A stretch of DNA of 64,000 nucleotides from CADEFX01 sp046154585 (GTDB lineage Bacteria; Pseudomonadota; Alphaproteobacteria; Rhizobiales; Hyphomicrobiaceae), in contig JBJXDX010000153.1 in NCBI GenBank assembly GCA_046154585.1, forward strand, positions 50,345 to 114,344. The letters are read 5' to 3'. How positions within the stretch are numbered: position 1 is the stretch's first letter; the number at the start of each line of letters is the position of its first letter. Positions 1 through 8,840 of this stretch are shown in pieces. The position numbers were made by a program, and so were the translations under genes. The notes under the pieces were generated by a model that was not told the origin of the DNA, did not search any database, and saw only the letters and a program-made list of their open reading frames with translations.

Positions 1-405
1 GGATTGTTAGCTCGCGACGAAGGTTTCGCACGCCTGGAGCAAACGCTCCGGCAGGCCGATTTGGCCATTTGGTGCACACTCGCCACGCAGGCCTGGAAGC
101 AAAGCGAAAGTTCGCTCTGGTCCGCCGCCGATCAGCACATCAAGCCTTTCAGCCTGCTGCTCGCAACTCATGCCGATGCCTTGAGCGGCGGCGATGCGCA
201 CAAGGTGACGCAACGCCTCGAGCGGGAGGCGGGACCGCAGTTCGGCGATATAGCCTTGGTCTCGCTGCGCGAGGCGCCAACAACTGCGCGGAGCAGCCTG
301 GGCGATCTCCTGACAAAACTCGACACGATGCTCTCAAAAGTTAACCGGAAGCGCCTGGACATCGCCAAGCGCATCCTGCAACGCATGACGTTGCAGCTGC
401 GCTGA
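1..405 (+). CDS. Dynamin-like GTPase, C-terminal fragment (5' end outside window)
   Basis: The reading frame is open from the first base, so this is the tail (about 134 residues) of a longer protein whose P-loop lies outside the window. The segment with ADLAIWCTLATQAW, then LLATHADAL about 30 residues later, resembles the G3-to-G4 part of dynamin-family GTPases: a predicted strand ending in W-C-T-x-A-T-Q-A-W, then T-H-A-D in place of the TKxD guanine-specificity motif. The remaining residues look helical and end in a basic stretch. It is convergent with the Sel1-repeat gene, 24 bases away. The family call is from motif recall only, because the diagnostic N-terminus is missing. Confidence 0.55.
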   Translation, partial: GLLARDEGFARLEQTLRQADLAIWCTLATQAWKQSESSLWSAADQHIKPFSLLLATHADALSGGDAHKVTQRLEREAGPQFGDIALVSLREAPTTARSSLGDLLTKLDTMLSKVNRKRLDIAKRILQRMTLQLR

Positions 406-429
406 GCCACCTGCAAGGCAGCTCGTTGA

Positions 430-1494
430 CTAATCGCCGAGCGACCGTATCCGCTCCTTGGCTTCGGGGTGCCCGAGCTGGTCCGCGCGCCGATACCAGA
501 GGCGCGCCCGCTCCTTGTTGCCGACCATGCCAAACACGCCCAGCGACCACAGGCGATTGGGATCATAGGTGGAGCCCAGGTTCAACGCGGCGGCCGCACT
601 TCCCATCTCAACGGCGCGCTCGTACAGGGCTCTCGCGGCAACGACGTCTCCTCTCGAAAGAAGTTGATTGCTCTTGTCGAGAAGCTCCTTCAGTGCAACC
701 TGGTCGAGCTTCTGTGCCGGCCTTGGCGATGCTGGTGGCGCCGCCATGAGCCATGCCGTCGTTCCTGCGGCGACAGTACCGTTGGTCCGCCGGAGCTCGA
801 CGGCGATTTCCAGCAACGAGGCAGACCACTCGGGAATCGTGATCTCCAACCGTGCCAGGGCATCGGGCTTCAGCAGCCACGAGTCGGAGCTGATCCGCTC
901 GGCGCCTGTGAGGCTTGATCCAGAGGGCAGGCCGGAAAGAATAAGAATGTAGTTTGCGCGGCGCGCCTGCTCCGGCTCGATCTGCAACGGAAATCTCGAG
1001 GGCTTTTGCGGCTCCAGCCGCAGTGGCTCCTCGGGCGAGCCGATGGCCCGAAGGTCCACGGCTACAGTCGAGGGCGGCGCCTGATCCTTCCATTGGCTGA
1101 TGAAGGCGCCAGTTGTCATGCTCTCCTGCCGCTGATCGTATCCAGGGCCGCCGCGGTCGCTAGCGAGTCGCCTCCGCGCGTCGTCCGCCGTTTGCTCAGG
1201 CTGCTGTTGCACGACGCCCAGAGTGATAAGGACGGCCAGTACGGCCGCGACGGTCGTGTTCAACGCCGTAGCAAGGACGAACAGCCACGGATTGATCGTC
1301 GCCCCGCGCTCCGGCAGGCGCGGTGCCGGAGGAGGCAAGAGCCGCCGGCTCGGATAGCCGTCATCCTGGTAGAGGTGTCGCTCTGGCTCGTCGCCGAGGC
1401 GCGACAACGCACCGTCCGGTGCAGGTGTCAGCTCCTGCAATCGCTCAAGGAGTCTCTTGAGCTCGCCTGTATTCGGATCTCTCGAATCGTTCAT
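430..1494 (-). CDS. Single-pass membrane protein with C-terminal Sel1-like repeats
   Basis: 354 residues. The N-terminal 65 residues are polar and proline-rich with no signal peptide. One membrane segment spans about residues 68-94 (INPWLFVLATALNTTVAA onward). A long, probably periplasmic, middle region follows. Residues about 265-350 form Sel1/TPR-like helical pairs, including ALYERAVEMGSAAAALNLG and ARLWYRRADQLGHPEAKERI. Sel1 repeats usually act as protein-binding scaffolds. The gene lies 104 bases downstream of the TAXI-type binding protein on the same strand and may be co-transcribed with it. No catalytic motif is visible, so its partner and role are unknown. Confidence 0.7.
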   Translation of the reverse strand: MNDSRDPNTGELKRLLERLQELTPAPDGALSRLGDEPERHLYQDDGYPSRRLLPPPAPRLPERGATINPWLFVLATALNTTVAAVLAVLITLGVVQQQPEQTADDARRRLASDRGGPGYDQRQESMTTGAFISQWKDQAPPSTVAVDLRAIGSPEEPLRLEPQKPSRFPLQIEPEQARRANYILILSGLPSGSSLTGAERISSDSWLLKPDALARLEITIPEWSASLLEIAVELRRTNGTVAAGTTAWLMAAPPASPRPAQKLDQVALKELLDKSNQLLSRGDVVAARALYERAVEMGSAAAALNLGSTYDPNRLWSLGVFGMVGNKERARLWYRRADQLGHPEAKERIRSLGD

Positions 1495-1598
1495 CGTGTA
1501 TCTAGCCTGTGCCAGCGTCGCTCTTGATGTATCGGCTCAATCCGCTTGCTTGCGATTTGGCGTCGCGCGTTCTCCCATCGGCGACGGAGGTGAATGCT

Positions 1599-2786
1599 TC
1601 ATTGACGCGTCGACTGAGCGGGCTTGCGGGTCCAACTGACAAATTCATCGAACAACTTCTGACGCTGCGCCGGCGACAGCGGAGTTGCTCCTGAAACATT
1701 GCTCAAGCGCAGGAAGTCCTCGAAACTTTTCTGCAACCAGGCCGCCTGCTCGGTCTTGGCACTGTCCAGCCACTGTTGCGCGGGGCCAAAACGGGTCCAG
1801 CCCGTCAAGGCGGCTCCCAGGTTGACGTCGCTCCACTTGGGATGCCGCGGCGGCCCGGCCAGCTCCGTCAAACCGCGAAAAAACAACGGAACGAATTTTT
1901 CGACCCTGCGGTACGACTCGTCATTGTCTTTCATAGTCCGCGTCAGCAGAATGGCGCTGACGGACACGGTCTCGATCATCGCGTCGGGCGGTATCAGCGT
2001 CGGATAGTCGTCCGCGCGAAACACTGCGGGCGCGTATCCTTCCTCCAGCGTCAGCGAGGAACGCAGACCCAACAGCCGGAGACTGCCGTCCTTGGGTAGC
2101 CCCGACACCAGGGGCAGCGGCTTGCCGCCAACGAGAAGCGCAGCCGCGATTTCGCCCGACCTGATCTGGTCCATCGCCGAGACAGGATCTGTCTGCACGA
2201 TGTCCGCCTTGATGCCAAGCCGTTGCAGAACGTCGATCGCGGAAAACAATGCGTTGCCGTCGGCAAGTGGGACGGCGACCTTCTTGCCGCCCAGGTCCTC
2301 GATTGAGTTGACACTGCGGCCCGCCAGCACATGCACCTCTTCCCCGTAGAGGCTCGTCACGTAAGCGAGTTTGGTCTGGAGATTGCCGCCCAGCGCTTCG
2401 CCGGCCTTACCGCTGAGCAGCACATTGGACGGCAGGATGGCCATGTCGGCGCCGCGCAGATACAGCAGATCTTTGACGTTGCCCGCACCGCCGCTGCCCA
2501 TAACCGGCACGAGACGGATTTCACCGCTTTCACCCAGCATTCCCGCAATATCCGCAGCCATGCCGACATACGAGTGCTGCTGATGGCTGGTGACAACGAG
2601 GAGCGCTTGCTCGTTGTGGGCGTTCCGCAACGCCTGCTGTTGCGCTGCAAGGCGCTGTTGGGCGCGCGGACCCTGCGCCTGCGTTTCGCTCGCCGCGATC
2701 ACGCACGTCAGCAGCAGCACCAAAAACGGAAAGGAGGCGCGTACGCACACCTCCACCCTTCGCATTCGTCGCGAAGACAACCGCAT
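1599..2786 (-). CDS. TAXI-family TRAP-type solute-binding protein (orphan)
   Basis: 395 residues from the chosen ATG, which has AAGAGGGA upstream; an in-frame ATG 48 bases further upstream has no comparable site. Residues about 1-38 form a basic start plus a hydrophobic core ending near ASETQAQ, a Sec signal peptide. The mature part follows the TAXI/NMT1-like fold: a first strand LLVVTSHQQHSYVGMAADIA, then VPVMGSGGAGNVKDLLYLRGADMAIL, the usual ligand-loop region. TAXI proteins normally deliver solutes to a fused DctQM-type TRAP permease. None is encoded within 15 kb on either side here, so the protein may work with a distant permease or as a periplasmic sensor. A Sel1-repeat membrane protein follows it. 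Confidence 0.75.
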   Translation of the reverse strand: MRLSSRRMRRVEVCVRASFPFLVLLLTCVIAASETQAQGPRAQQRLAAQQQALRNAHNEQALLVVTSHQQHSYVGMAADIAGMLGESGEIRLVPVMGSGGAGNVKDLLYLRGADMAILPSNVLLSGKAGEALGGNLQTKLAYVTSLYGEEVHVLAGRSVNSIEDLGGKKVAVPLADGNALFSAIDVLQRLGIKADIVQTDPVSAMDQIRSGEIAAALLVGGKPLPLVSGLPKDGSLRLLGLRSSLTLEEGYAPAVFRADDYPTLIPPDAMIETVSVSAILLTRTMKDNDESYRRVEKFVPLFFRGLTELAGPPRHPKWSDVNLGAALTGWTRFGPAQQWLDSAKTEQAAWLQKSFEDFLRLSNVSGATPLSPAQRQKLFDEFVSWTRKPAQSTRQ

Positions 2787-2913
2787 GTGAAATCCCTCTT
2801 GCCGCGAACGAGCACCTGTTGGGCCTCGGCTCACTCGCAGTGCACTGGCGCTGACTGCTCCCGCCGCATTCGCGCCATTCCTCCATACAGTAGTGCTTGC
2901 CCGGCGCTTCGTC

Positions 2914-2961
2914 TACCTTGGATTGGAGATCGAGTTACCTTGGATTGGAACTTTAAGTTCC
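2914..2961. repeat. Tandem 14-bp direct repeats plus 15-bp palindrome upstream of the MHYT gene
   Basis: TACCTTGGATTGGA occurs at 2914-2927 and again at 2936-2949, a 22-base period that places both copies on the same DNA face. The second copy runs into the perfect inverted repeat GGAACTTTAAGTTCC at 2947-2961. The array ends 43 bases before the MHYT gene start and lies in the divergent gap with the TAXI-type gene. This is a plausible regulator-binding region for one or both genes. The binding factor is unknown. Confidence 0.6.
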
Positions 2962-3004
2962 GGCGGACGCCACTCCCAACCGGAGCTGCAGAGAGGGGAC
3001 CAAC

Positions 3005-3733
3005 ATGACCGCACTCTACAATCCCACGCTTGTGCTCTTGTCGATTGGCGTGGCCATTCTCGGCTCTTTGGCCGCGCTTGGCCTGACCGCACGATCGCAC
3101 GATCACCATCCCGACGCCTGGCAATCGAGCTTCGTGCTCGTCAACGGCGGCCTGATCATGGGCAGCACGATTTGGTCAATGCATTTCGTCGCCATGATGG
3201 CTGTCGATCTGCCGATCCTGGTCAACTACAATCTCATTGAAACCGTCGGCTCGACCTGCCTTGCCATCTTCAGCACGGGCGTCGCCCTTTACATCACGAG
3301 CACGCGCAGGCTCGGTACCTTGAGCATCCCGCTCGGGGCCGTGTTCATGGGCCTCGGTATCGCCGGAATGCACTATCTCGGCATGAGCGCCATTCGCGGA
3401 TGCGGCCTCGCCTATGACTTCCGGCTGGTCGCAGCGTCGGTCGCCATTGCCATCGTGGCGTCCATGGCGGCCCTGTGGTTCGCCTTCTACAAGCGCGGCA
3501 TCTTGACGACGCTAGCCGGCGGGGTGGTGCAGGGGCTGGCCATCGCCTCGATGCACTACACGGCGATGGCGGCAACGTATTTCGTACCGCTCGACGCGAC
3601 TGTCCGCTTGAGCGCACCGCTGTTCCGGCAAAGCTCGCTGGCGTACATGATCGCGTGCGCTATGGCGGTCATAGCCATCGGCAATCTCTTGCTGCTGGCG
3701 GCTATTTCCCCGCGCCAGAACACGTACAATTGA
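3005..3733 (+). CDS. MHYT-domain integral membrane sensor protein
   Basis: 242 residues with about seven hydrophobic segments and no cytoplasmic output domain. Three MHYT-type motifs are visible at the ends of membrane helices: MHFVAM near residue 59, MHYLGM near 122 and MHYTAM near 185. The family description predicts that these motifs bind copper or another metal and sense a diatomic gas such as O2, CO or NO. MHYT domains are usually fused to GGDEF/EAL or kinase domains, so this stand-alone version must act through another protein. The start is set by GAGAGGGGACCAAC before the ATG. A repeat/palindrome array lies just upstream. Confidence 0.85.
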   Translation: MTALYNPTLVLLSIGVAILGSLAALGLTARSHDHHPDAWQSSFVLVNGGLIMGSTIWSMHFVAMMAVDLPILVNYNLIETVGSTCLAIFSTGVALYITSTRRLGTLSIPLGAVFMGLGIAGMHYLGMSAIRGCGLAYDFRLVAASVAIAIVASMAALWFAFYKRGILTTLAGGVVQGLAIASMHYTAMAATYFVPLDATVRLSAPLFRQSSLAYMIACAMAVIAIGNLLLLAAISPRQNTYN

Positions 3734-3757
3734 TTGAGAAGGGGGCCGCGACCGATC

Positions 3758-4918
3758 TCAGGCCGCGCTCCGTCCCCACAACCTATCCGAGGTGATGCGC
3801 GCACCTTCCGCGGCTGCGGCGAGTTTCAGCCACACCACGTCCTCGGCTACGTATTCGCGGCCGGCAAACGTGCCAAATCCGCAATCCGTGCCGGCAATCA
3901 CACGTTCGCGGTCACCGACAGCAGCCACGGCCTCACTCAGGCGACGCGCGACGACCTTTGGATGCTCGACAAAATTTGTCGTCGTATCCAGGACACCCGG
4001 AACCAGCAGCATGTGCGGCGGCAGCGGATGGGCCCGCAGCGCCTCGTACTCGTGCTGATGGCGCGGATTGGCGAACTCGATCGACAGCGCGCCGACGTTG
4101 GCGCGATAGAGCTCGGGCAGAATGGTGGCCATGGCGATGTCGTAGATGTGCGGGCCGTCGTTGTTGCCCCAGCAGACGTGCAGCCGCACGCGATCGCGCG
4201 GAATACCGGCGATGCCGGTGTTGATGGCGGCGACGTGCAGCTCGAGCTGCTTCAGGAACGCGCGCTCGTCCAGATGACCGAAGAAGCGGTGCCGCTCCAT
4301 GGCGAGGTCAGGGGCATCGATCTGCAGCACATGTCCTGCCTCGTGGATGGCGCGATACTCGTTGGCCAATGCCGCCGCGAGCGCCATCAAATAGGTCTCG
4401 TGGCTGTCATAGTGCTGGTTGAGCATGGTGGTGGCGACGATGCCGGGCGACGGCGCCGTCATGAAGGTCTCGCGAAAGCCGGTGCCAAGCTTGCGCAGGC
4501 GCTCGGCGTCCTCGCGGATGGGTGCGCCGTTGATGTACTCGACCGCCGACAGCGCGGCTGGTGCGTTCGTGACGCGGGCCGAGTGCGGGAACCGTGCCGC
4601 CATTTGCCGGTAGTAACTCGGAAACTCGATCTGGTCGCGTGCCGGAGGGCGTTTGGATTCGCCGCCGAATCCGCACATGCAGCGCGGCACGTAGGTCTGG
4701 AAGCCGACACGTGACTGCTCGCCGTCGTTGCCGACATCGACGCCTGCCTTGACCTGACTTTCGATAACATGGCCGGTTGCCGCTTCGATCTGGCGGGCGA
4801 GCGCGGTCGTGTCGATGCTCTCGCCGGCCTCCTGCCGGATCAGCAGATCGGACAGCGTCTCGTTGCGCGGCAGACTCCCGACGTGGGTGGTCAAGATGCG
4901 ATCGGTGCTGGTCAGCAT
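3758..4918 (-). CDS. Cobalamin-independent methionine synthase-like (MetE C-domain/UROD-fold) methyltransferase
   Basis: 386 residues, about half the length of MetE, so this is the single-barrel family. The zinc ligands of the MetE C-domain are recognisable: H-x-C in RLHVCWGN, Glu in ALSIEFANP and Cys in GTDCGFGTFAG. The N-terminus has the family start ILTTHVGSLPR. Full MetE transfers a methyl group from methyltetrahydropteroyl-triglutamate to homocysteine. Stand-alone C-domain proteins often use other methyl donors, which are not identified here. I chose the ATG preceded by AGGGAAG; another ATG lies 21 bases upstream. It is the last gene of the leftward M81/Dpp cluster, 90 bases after the DppF-like gene, which suggests a role in metabolising what the transporter imports. 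Confidence 0.8.
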   Translation of the reverse strand: MLTSTDRILTTHVGSLPRNETLSDLLIRQEAGESIDTTALARQIEAATGHVIESQVKAGVDVGNDGEQSRVGFQTYVPRCMCGFGGESKRPPARDQIEFPSYYRQMAARFPHSARVTNAPAALSAVEYINGAPIREDAERLRKLGTGFRETFMTAPSPGIVATTMLNQHYDSHETYLMALAAALANEYRAIHEAGHVLQIDAPDLAMERHRFFGHLDERAFLKQLELHVAAINTGIAGIPRDRVRLHVCWGNNDGPHIYDIAMATILPELYRANVGALSIEFANPRHQHEYEALRAHPLPPHMLLVPGVLDTTTNFVEHPKVVARRLSEAVAAVGDRERVIAGTDCGFGTFAGREYVAEDVVWLKLAAAAEGARITSDRLWGRSAA

Positions 4919-5008
4919 GGGCTTCCCTGTATTGGCCATGTTGTTGCGTTGTGGGCTTTCCGACGGTCACGATAACACGATCGAGAACCAATCGCTCACA
5001 CTCGAGAT

Positions 5009-6019
5009 TCAGGCCGTCCGCTGCAACGGCGCCGTGTCGCCGCCAGCAGGGCGCCGTAGGCACGCGACATGATGGCCGGGCGAGACCTCGAGCAGCGGCG
5101 GGTCTGTGACGCTGCATTCGGGCAGGGCGTATGCACAGCGTGTGTGAAAGCGGCAGCCGCTCGGCGGCCGCATCGGGCTCGGCACGTCGCCTTGCAGAAT
5201 GATGCGATTCCTTCTGCGTCGCGTTGGGTCGGGTGAGGGGGCCGCCGCGAGCAGCGCCTCGGAGTAGGGATGCAGCGGCGTCGCGAACAGGGAGCGCTTG
5301 TCGGCCAGCTCGACGATGCGGCCGAGGTACATGACGGCGACTCGATGGCTCACATGCCGCACGATCGCCAGATCATGGCTGACGAACAGGTAGGCGAGTT
5401 TCAGCTCGTCCTGGAGCCGCATCATCAGGTTGAGCACTTGTGCGCGCACCGAGACATCCAATGCCGACACCGGCTCGTCGGCGACGATGACATCCGGATT
5501 GACGGATAGGGCCTTGGCGATGCCGAGGCGTTGGCGCTGGCCACCCGAGAACTCGTGCGGGTATTTGGCCATGGCCTCGGCGCGCAGCCCGACGCGCTCG
5601 AACAGCTCGGCGACGAGGCGCTGCCGGTCTTTTCCGGTGCCGATGCCGAAGTTCTCCATGGGCTCGCCGACGATCGTGCCGGCCGTCAGCCGCGGATTGA
5701 GCGACGAGTACGGATCCTGAAACACGATCTGGACCCGCCGGCGGTGCTCCCACATCCGCGCCGGAGACAGGTCGGTCACGTCGACGCCGCCGAGCCGAAT
5801 GCGGCCGGCCGTCGGCTCGAGAAGCTTCAGCACCATGCGGCTGACCGTTGTCTTGCCGCAGCCGGATTCGCCGACGAGGCCCAGCGTCTCGGCGCGCCTG
5901 ATCGTGAAGCTGACGCCATCGACAGCGCGCACGACACCCTGCTGGCGGCCGAGCAACCCGCCCGTGACGGGGAAATGCTTGACGAGGCCTTCGACCTCGA
6001 GGCTCGGCGTATCCATCAT
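5009..6019 (-). CDS. Dipeptide/oligopeptide ABC transporter ATP-binding protein (DppF/OppF-like)
   Basis: 336 residues. Walker A is GESGCGKTT, the ABC signature is FSGGQRQR, and Walker B with its switch region is VIVADEPVSALD. The C-terminal oligopeptide-HPY extension carries the usual cysteines (GCRFHTRCAYALPEC and a later HHVACL). It would power import of a peptide or related solute together with the DppD-like subunit. Its ATG overlaps the stop of the DppD-like gene by four bases (ATGA), so the two are translationally coupled. The real substrate cannot be read from the ATPase. Confidence 0.93.
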   Translation of the reverse strand: MMDTPSLEVEGLVKHFPVTGGLLGRQQGVVRAVDGVSFTIRRAETLGLVGESGCGKTTVSRMVLKLLEPTAGRIRLGGVDVTDLSPARMWEHRRRVQIVFQDPYSSLNPRLTAGTIVGEPMENFGIGTGKDRQRLVAELFERVGLRAEAMAKYPHEFSGGQRQRLGIAKALSVNPDVIVADEPVSALDVSVRAQVLNLMMRLQDELKLAYLFVSHDLAIVRHVSHRVAVMYLGRIVELADKRSLFATPLHPYSEALLAAAPSPDPTRRRRNRIILQGDVPSPMRPPSGCRFHTRCAYALPECSVTDPPLLEVSPGHHVACLRRPAGGDTAPLQRTA

Positions 6020-7017
6020 GCCGCTGCCTCGGCAACGCGCGTGGCTTCCCAGCAGGCAGCAAGATGTCCGGCACCCGTGTCGAGCAGCGCAGGCGCTTCG
6101 GCGCGGCAGCGCGGGACTACGAAATCGCAGCGCGGTGCGAACGGACAGCCCACGATCTCACGTGTCAGCGCCGGGACGATGCCGGGGATCTCCGCAAGCT
6201 TGGGACGTGCGCCACTGGCATCGGCATCGCCGTCGGCTCCGGGCAGAGCCCGCAGCAGGCCCCGGGTGTAAGGATGGGAGGGTCGCGCGAACAGATCGCC
6301 GACGTCCGCCTGCTCTGCCACGCGTCCCGCGTACATGACGATGACGCGCTCGCATGTCTCGGCCACCACGCCCAGGTCGTGGGTGATGAGGACGATGGCC
6401 GTGCCGAGCTTCTCCTTCAACTCCAGCATCAGGTCGAGGATCTGGGCCTGGATCGTGACGTCCAGCGCGGTCGTGGGCTCGTCGGCGATGAGCACCTGCG
6501 GATTGCAGCACAGCGCAATGGCAATCATCACGCGCTGGCGCATGCCGCCGGAGAGCTGATGGGGATACTCGTCGAGCCGGCGGCGAGCATCGGCAATGCG
6601 GACGAGATCCAGCATCTCGTGGGCGCGGTCCATGGCGGCGCGCCAGGGGATCCCCATGTGACGCACGACGCTTTCGGCAATCTGCGTGCCGACCGTGAGC
6701 ACGGGGTTGAGGCTCGTCATCGGCTCCTGGAAGATCATCGATATCTTGTGGCCGCGCAGCTCACGCATGGCCTCCTGCGGCAGCATCGTCAGCTCCTGGC
6801 CGTCAAACTTGATCGAGCCGCCGACGATGCGGCCGGTCTCGGGCGCGATCAGACGCAGGATGGACAGTGCCGTCACCGACTTGCCGCAGCCGGACTCGCC
6901 GACGATGCCGAGCGTTTCGCCCGCCGAGAGATCGAAGGATACGCCGTCCACCGCGCGCACGACGCCATCGGTGGTGAAGAATTGTGTTTTGAGGTCGCGC
7001 ACCTGCAGCAGGCTCAC
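6016..7017 (-). CDS. Dipeptide/oligopeptide ABC transporter ATP-binding protein (DppD/OppD-like)
   Basis: 333 residues with Walker A GESGCGKSV, the motif IFQEPMTSLNP, the signature LSGGMRQR and Walker B VLIADEPTTALD, the pattern typical of OppD/DppD rather than OppF/DppF. The C-terminus has the HPY extension with cysteines (GCPFAPRCDF). It forms a heterodimer with the next ATPase at the cytoplasmic face of the permease. Its ATG overlaps the stop of the DppC-like permease gene by four bases, so it is translated from the same operon. Confidence 0.93.
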   Translation of the reverse strand: MSLLQVRDLKTQFFTTDGVVRAVDGVSFDLSAGETLGIVGESGCGKSVTALSILRLIAPETGRIVGGSIKFDGQELTMLPQEAMRELRGHKISMIFQEPMTSLNPVLTVGTQIAESVVRHMGIPWRAAMDRAHEMLDLVRIADARRRLDEYPHQLSGGMRQRVMIAIALCCNPQVLIADEPTTALDVTIQAQILDLMLELKEKLGTAIVLITHDLGVVAETCERVIVMYAGRVAEQADVGDLFARPSHPYTRGLLRALPGADGDADASGARPKLAEIPGIVPALTREIVGCPFAPRCDFVVPRCRAEAPALLDTGAGHLAACWEATRVAEAAA

Positions 7018-7892
7018 AGGCGCCTCGCCAGTCTGGGGTCGAGGCGGTCGCGCAATCCGTCACCCAGCATGTTGACCGCGAGCACGGTGGCGGCCAGGAA
7101 CGCGCCCGGAATAAGGATGGTCCACGGCGCGATCTGAAAGAACGTGCGGCCCTGGGCAATGATGTTGCCCCAACTCGGGATCTCGGGCGGGACGCCTGCG
7201 CCGAGGAACGACAGGCCGGCCTCGATCAGCATGGCGGAGGCGCACACATACGTCGCCTGCACGATCAAGGGCGCGAGCGTGTTCGGCAGGATGTGCCGGA
7301 CCAGCAGCTTGGTATTGCGTGTGCCGCCGGCGATGGCGCTCTCGACGTAGGGTTGGGCACGGATCGACAGCACGATGGAGCGCACGACGCGGACGACACG
7401 CGGCACCTCCGGCACGAGAATGGCGACGATGACGATGCCAAGGCCGGGCCGCGACAGCGTGATGAGGGCGATGGCGAGCAGGATCGACGGAATGGCCATG
7501 ATGCCATCCATGACGCGCATCATGATGGCGTCGATGCGCTTGAAGTAGCCGCAGACGAGACCCAAGGTGAGGCCGATCACGCTGGCAAGCGCAGCCACCA
7601 CAAAGCCTACGATCAGCGAGACGCGTGCACCGTAGATGGTGCGCGAGAACACGTCGCGGCCGAACTGATCGGTGCCGAACCAGAACCGCTCGGACGGTGG
7701 ACGCAAGCGGTTGATCGGCGCCTGGCGAAACGGATCGCTGGCAATCAGTGGCGCGGCAATCGCCATTGCCACGAGGGCGACGAGCAGGAGTGCTCCCAGC
7801 GCGATGGTCGGGTTGCGGCGGACAAAATTCGTCAGGCCCACGATCGGCGATGCGGAGCGCTGCAGGTCGTCAGCTGTGGCGGTGAGCGTCAC
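7014..7892 (-). CDS. Dipeptide ABC transporter permease (DppC-like)
   Basis: 292 residues beginning at a GTG two bases after the DppB-like stop. The frame stays open further upstream, but that part only mirrors dppB coding sequence. The N-terminus has the OppC/DppC leader (FVRRNPTIALGALLLVALV), then a periplasmic loop with FGTDQFGRDVFSRTIYGARVSL, a DppC hallmark, and five more membrane helices. The cytoplasmic EAA-type loop (ESAIAGGTRNTKLLVRHILPN) contacts the ATPases. The GTG start and tight spacing suggest coupled translation with the DppB-like gene. Confidence 0.92.
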   Translation of the reverse strand: MTLTATADDLQRSASPIVGLTNFVRRNPTIALGALLLVALVAMAIAAPLIASDPFRQAPINRLRPPSERFWFGTDQFGRDVFSRTIYGARVSLIVGFVVAALASVIGLTLGLVCGYFKRIDAIMMRVMDGIMAIPSILLAIALITLSRPGLGIVIVAILVPEVPRVVRVVRSIVLSIRAQPYVESAIAGGTRNTKLLVRHILPNTLAPLIVQATYVCASAMLIEAGLSFLGAGVPPEIPSWGNIIAQGRTFFQIAPWTILIPGAFLAATVLAVNMLGDGLRDRLDPRLARRL

Positions 7893-7894
7893 GA

Positions 7895-8836
7895 TCAGTA
7901 CCGGATGCGCGGATCGAGGAAGACGTAGGAGATGTCGATGATGAGATTGACGAGCACCTTGGCTGCCGCGAACACGATGATGAGCCCCTGCACGATGGGG
8001 TAGTCGCGCTTCAGCACGGCATCTACGGTGAGCCGGCCGAGGCCCGGGATGTTGAACACAGTCTCTGTGATGACGACGCCCGATATCAGTAGCGCGATGC
8101 CGATGCCGATCACGGTGACGATCGGGACCGAGGCGTTCTTCAGCGCATGCAGCAGCAGGACGCGGCTGGTGGCAAGACCCTTGGAGTCCGCCGTGCGGAT
8201 GTAGTCCTGGGCCAGCACTTCGAGCATGGACGCGCGCGTGATGCGCGCAATGAGCGCCATGTAGGTGATACCAAGCGCGAACGACGGCAGGATCAGGCTC
8301 TCGGCCCACGGCCACAGACCCTCGCCGATCGGCCGGTAGCCCTGCACCGGCAGCCAGCCCAGCTTCACCGCAAAGACGTAGATGAGGACGTAGCCGACAA
8401 GAAAGACAGGCATAGCAAAGCCCATCACCGCGAACGCCATGACCAATCGGTCAATGGTCCGGCGAGCCTTCCAAGCCGCCAGCACACCAAGCGGAATGGC
8501 GAGAAGCACGGCCACGGCCAGCGTCGACAGCGTCAGCGACACCGTCGGCTCCAGCCGCTGCATGATCAGGTGGCCCACCGGCAGGTTCGAGAAAATGGAC
8601 GTGCCGAAGTCGCCGTGCAGCATGCCGAGCAGCCAGACGGCGAACTGCTCGAGGATGGGCCGGTCGAGGCCGAGCTTGCTGCGCACAGCGGCGATCTGCT
8701 GGGTCGTCGCGTCCTCGCCGGCGATGATGGCAGCCGGATCGCCTGGTGCCAGACGCAGCAGGAAGAACACGAACACGGCAACCACCACCATGACGGGAAT
8801 GGTGGCGAGCAGCCGACGCAAAATGTAAGCGGTCAT
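7895..8836 (-). CDS. Dipeptide ABC transporter permease (DppB-like)
   Basis: 313 residues. It opens with MTAYILRRLLATIPVMVVV and then RLAPGDPAA, the standard DppB/OppB start, and has about six membrane helices. The C-terminal EAA-type loop reads LAQDYIRTADSKGLATSRVLLLHALKN, and the last residues (DISYVFLDPRIRY) are typical of the family. It pairs with the DppC-like subunit to form the translocation channel. It starts four bases after the stop of the binding-protein gene. Confidence 0.93.
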   Translation of the reverse strand: MTAYILRRLLATIPVMVVVAVFVFFLLRLAPGDPAAIIAGEDATTQQIAAVRSKLGLDRPILEQFAVWLLGMLHGDFGTSIFSNLPVGHLIMQRLEPTVSLTLSTLAVAVLLAIPLGVLAAWKARRTIDRLVMAFAVMGFAMPVFLVGYVLIYVFAVKLGWLPVQGYRPIGEGLWPWAESLILPSFALGITYMALIARITRASMLEVLAQDYIRTADSKGLATSRVLLLHALKNASVPIVTVIGIGIALLISGVVITETVFNIPGLGRLTVDAVLKRDYPIVQGLIIVFAAAKVLVNLIIDISYVFLDPRIRY

Positions 8837-8840
8837 CGGC

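Noticed and set aside
2914..2949. Possible start of a CRISPR or iteron array
   Set aside because: Only two copies, an eight-base spacer, and no cas or rep gene in the window.
7893..8315. In-frame N-terminal extension of the DppC-like permease
   Set aside because: The extra 141 residues are arginine/histidine-rich and mirror the DppB-like coding sequence in another frame. The DppC family start fits the GTG at 7892.
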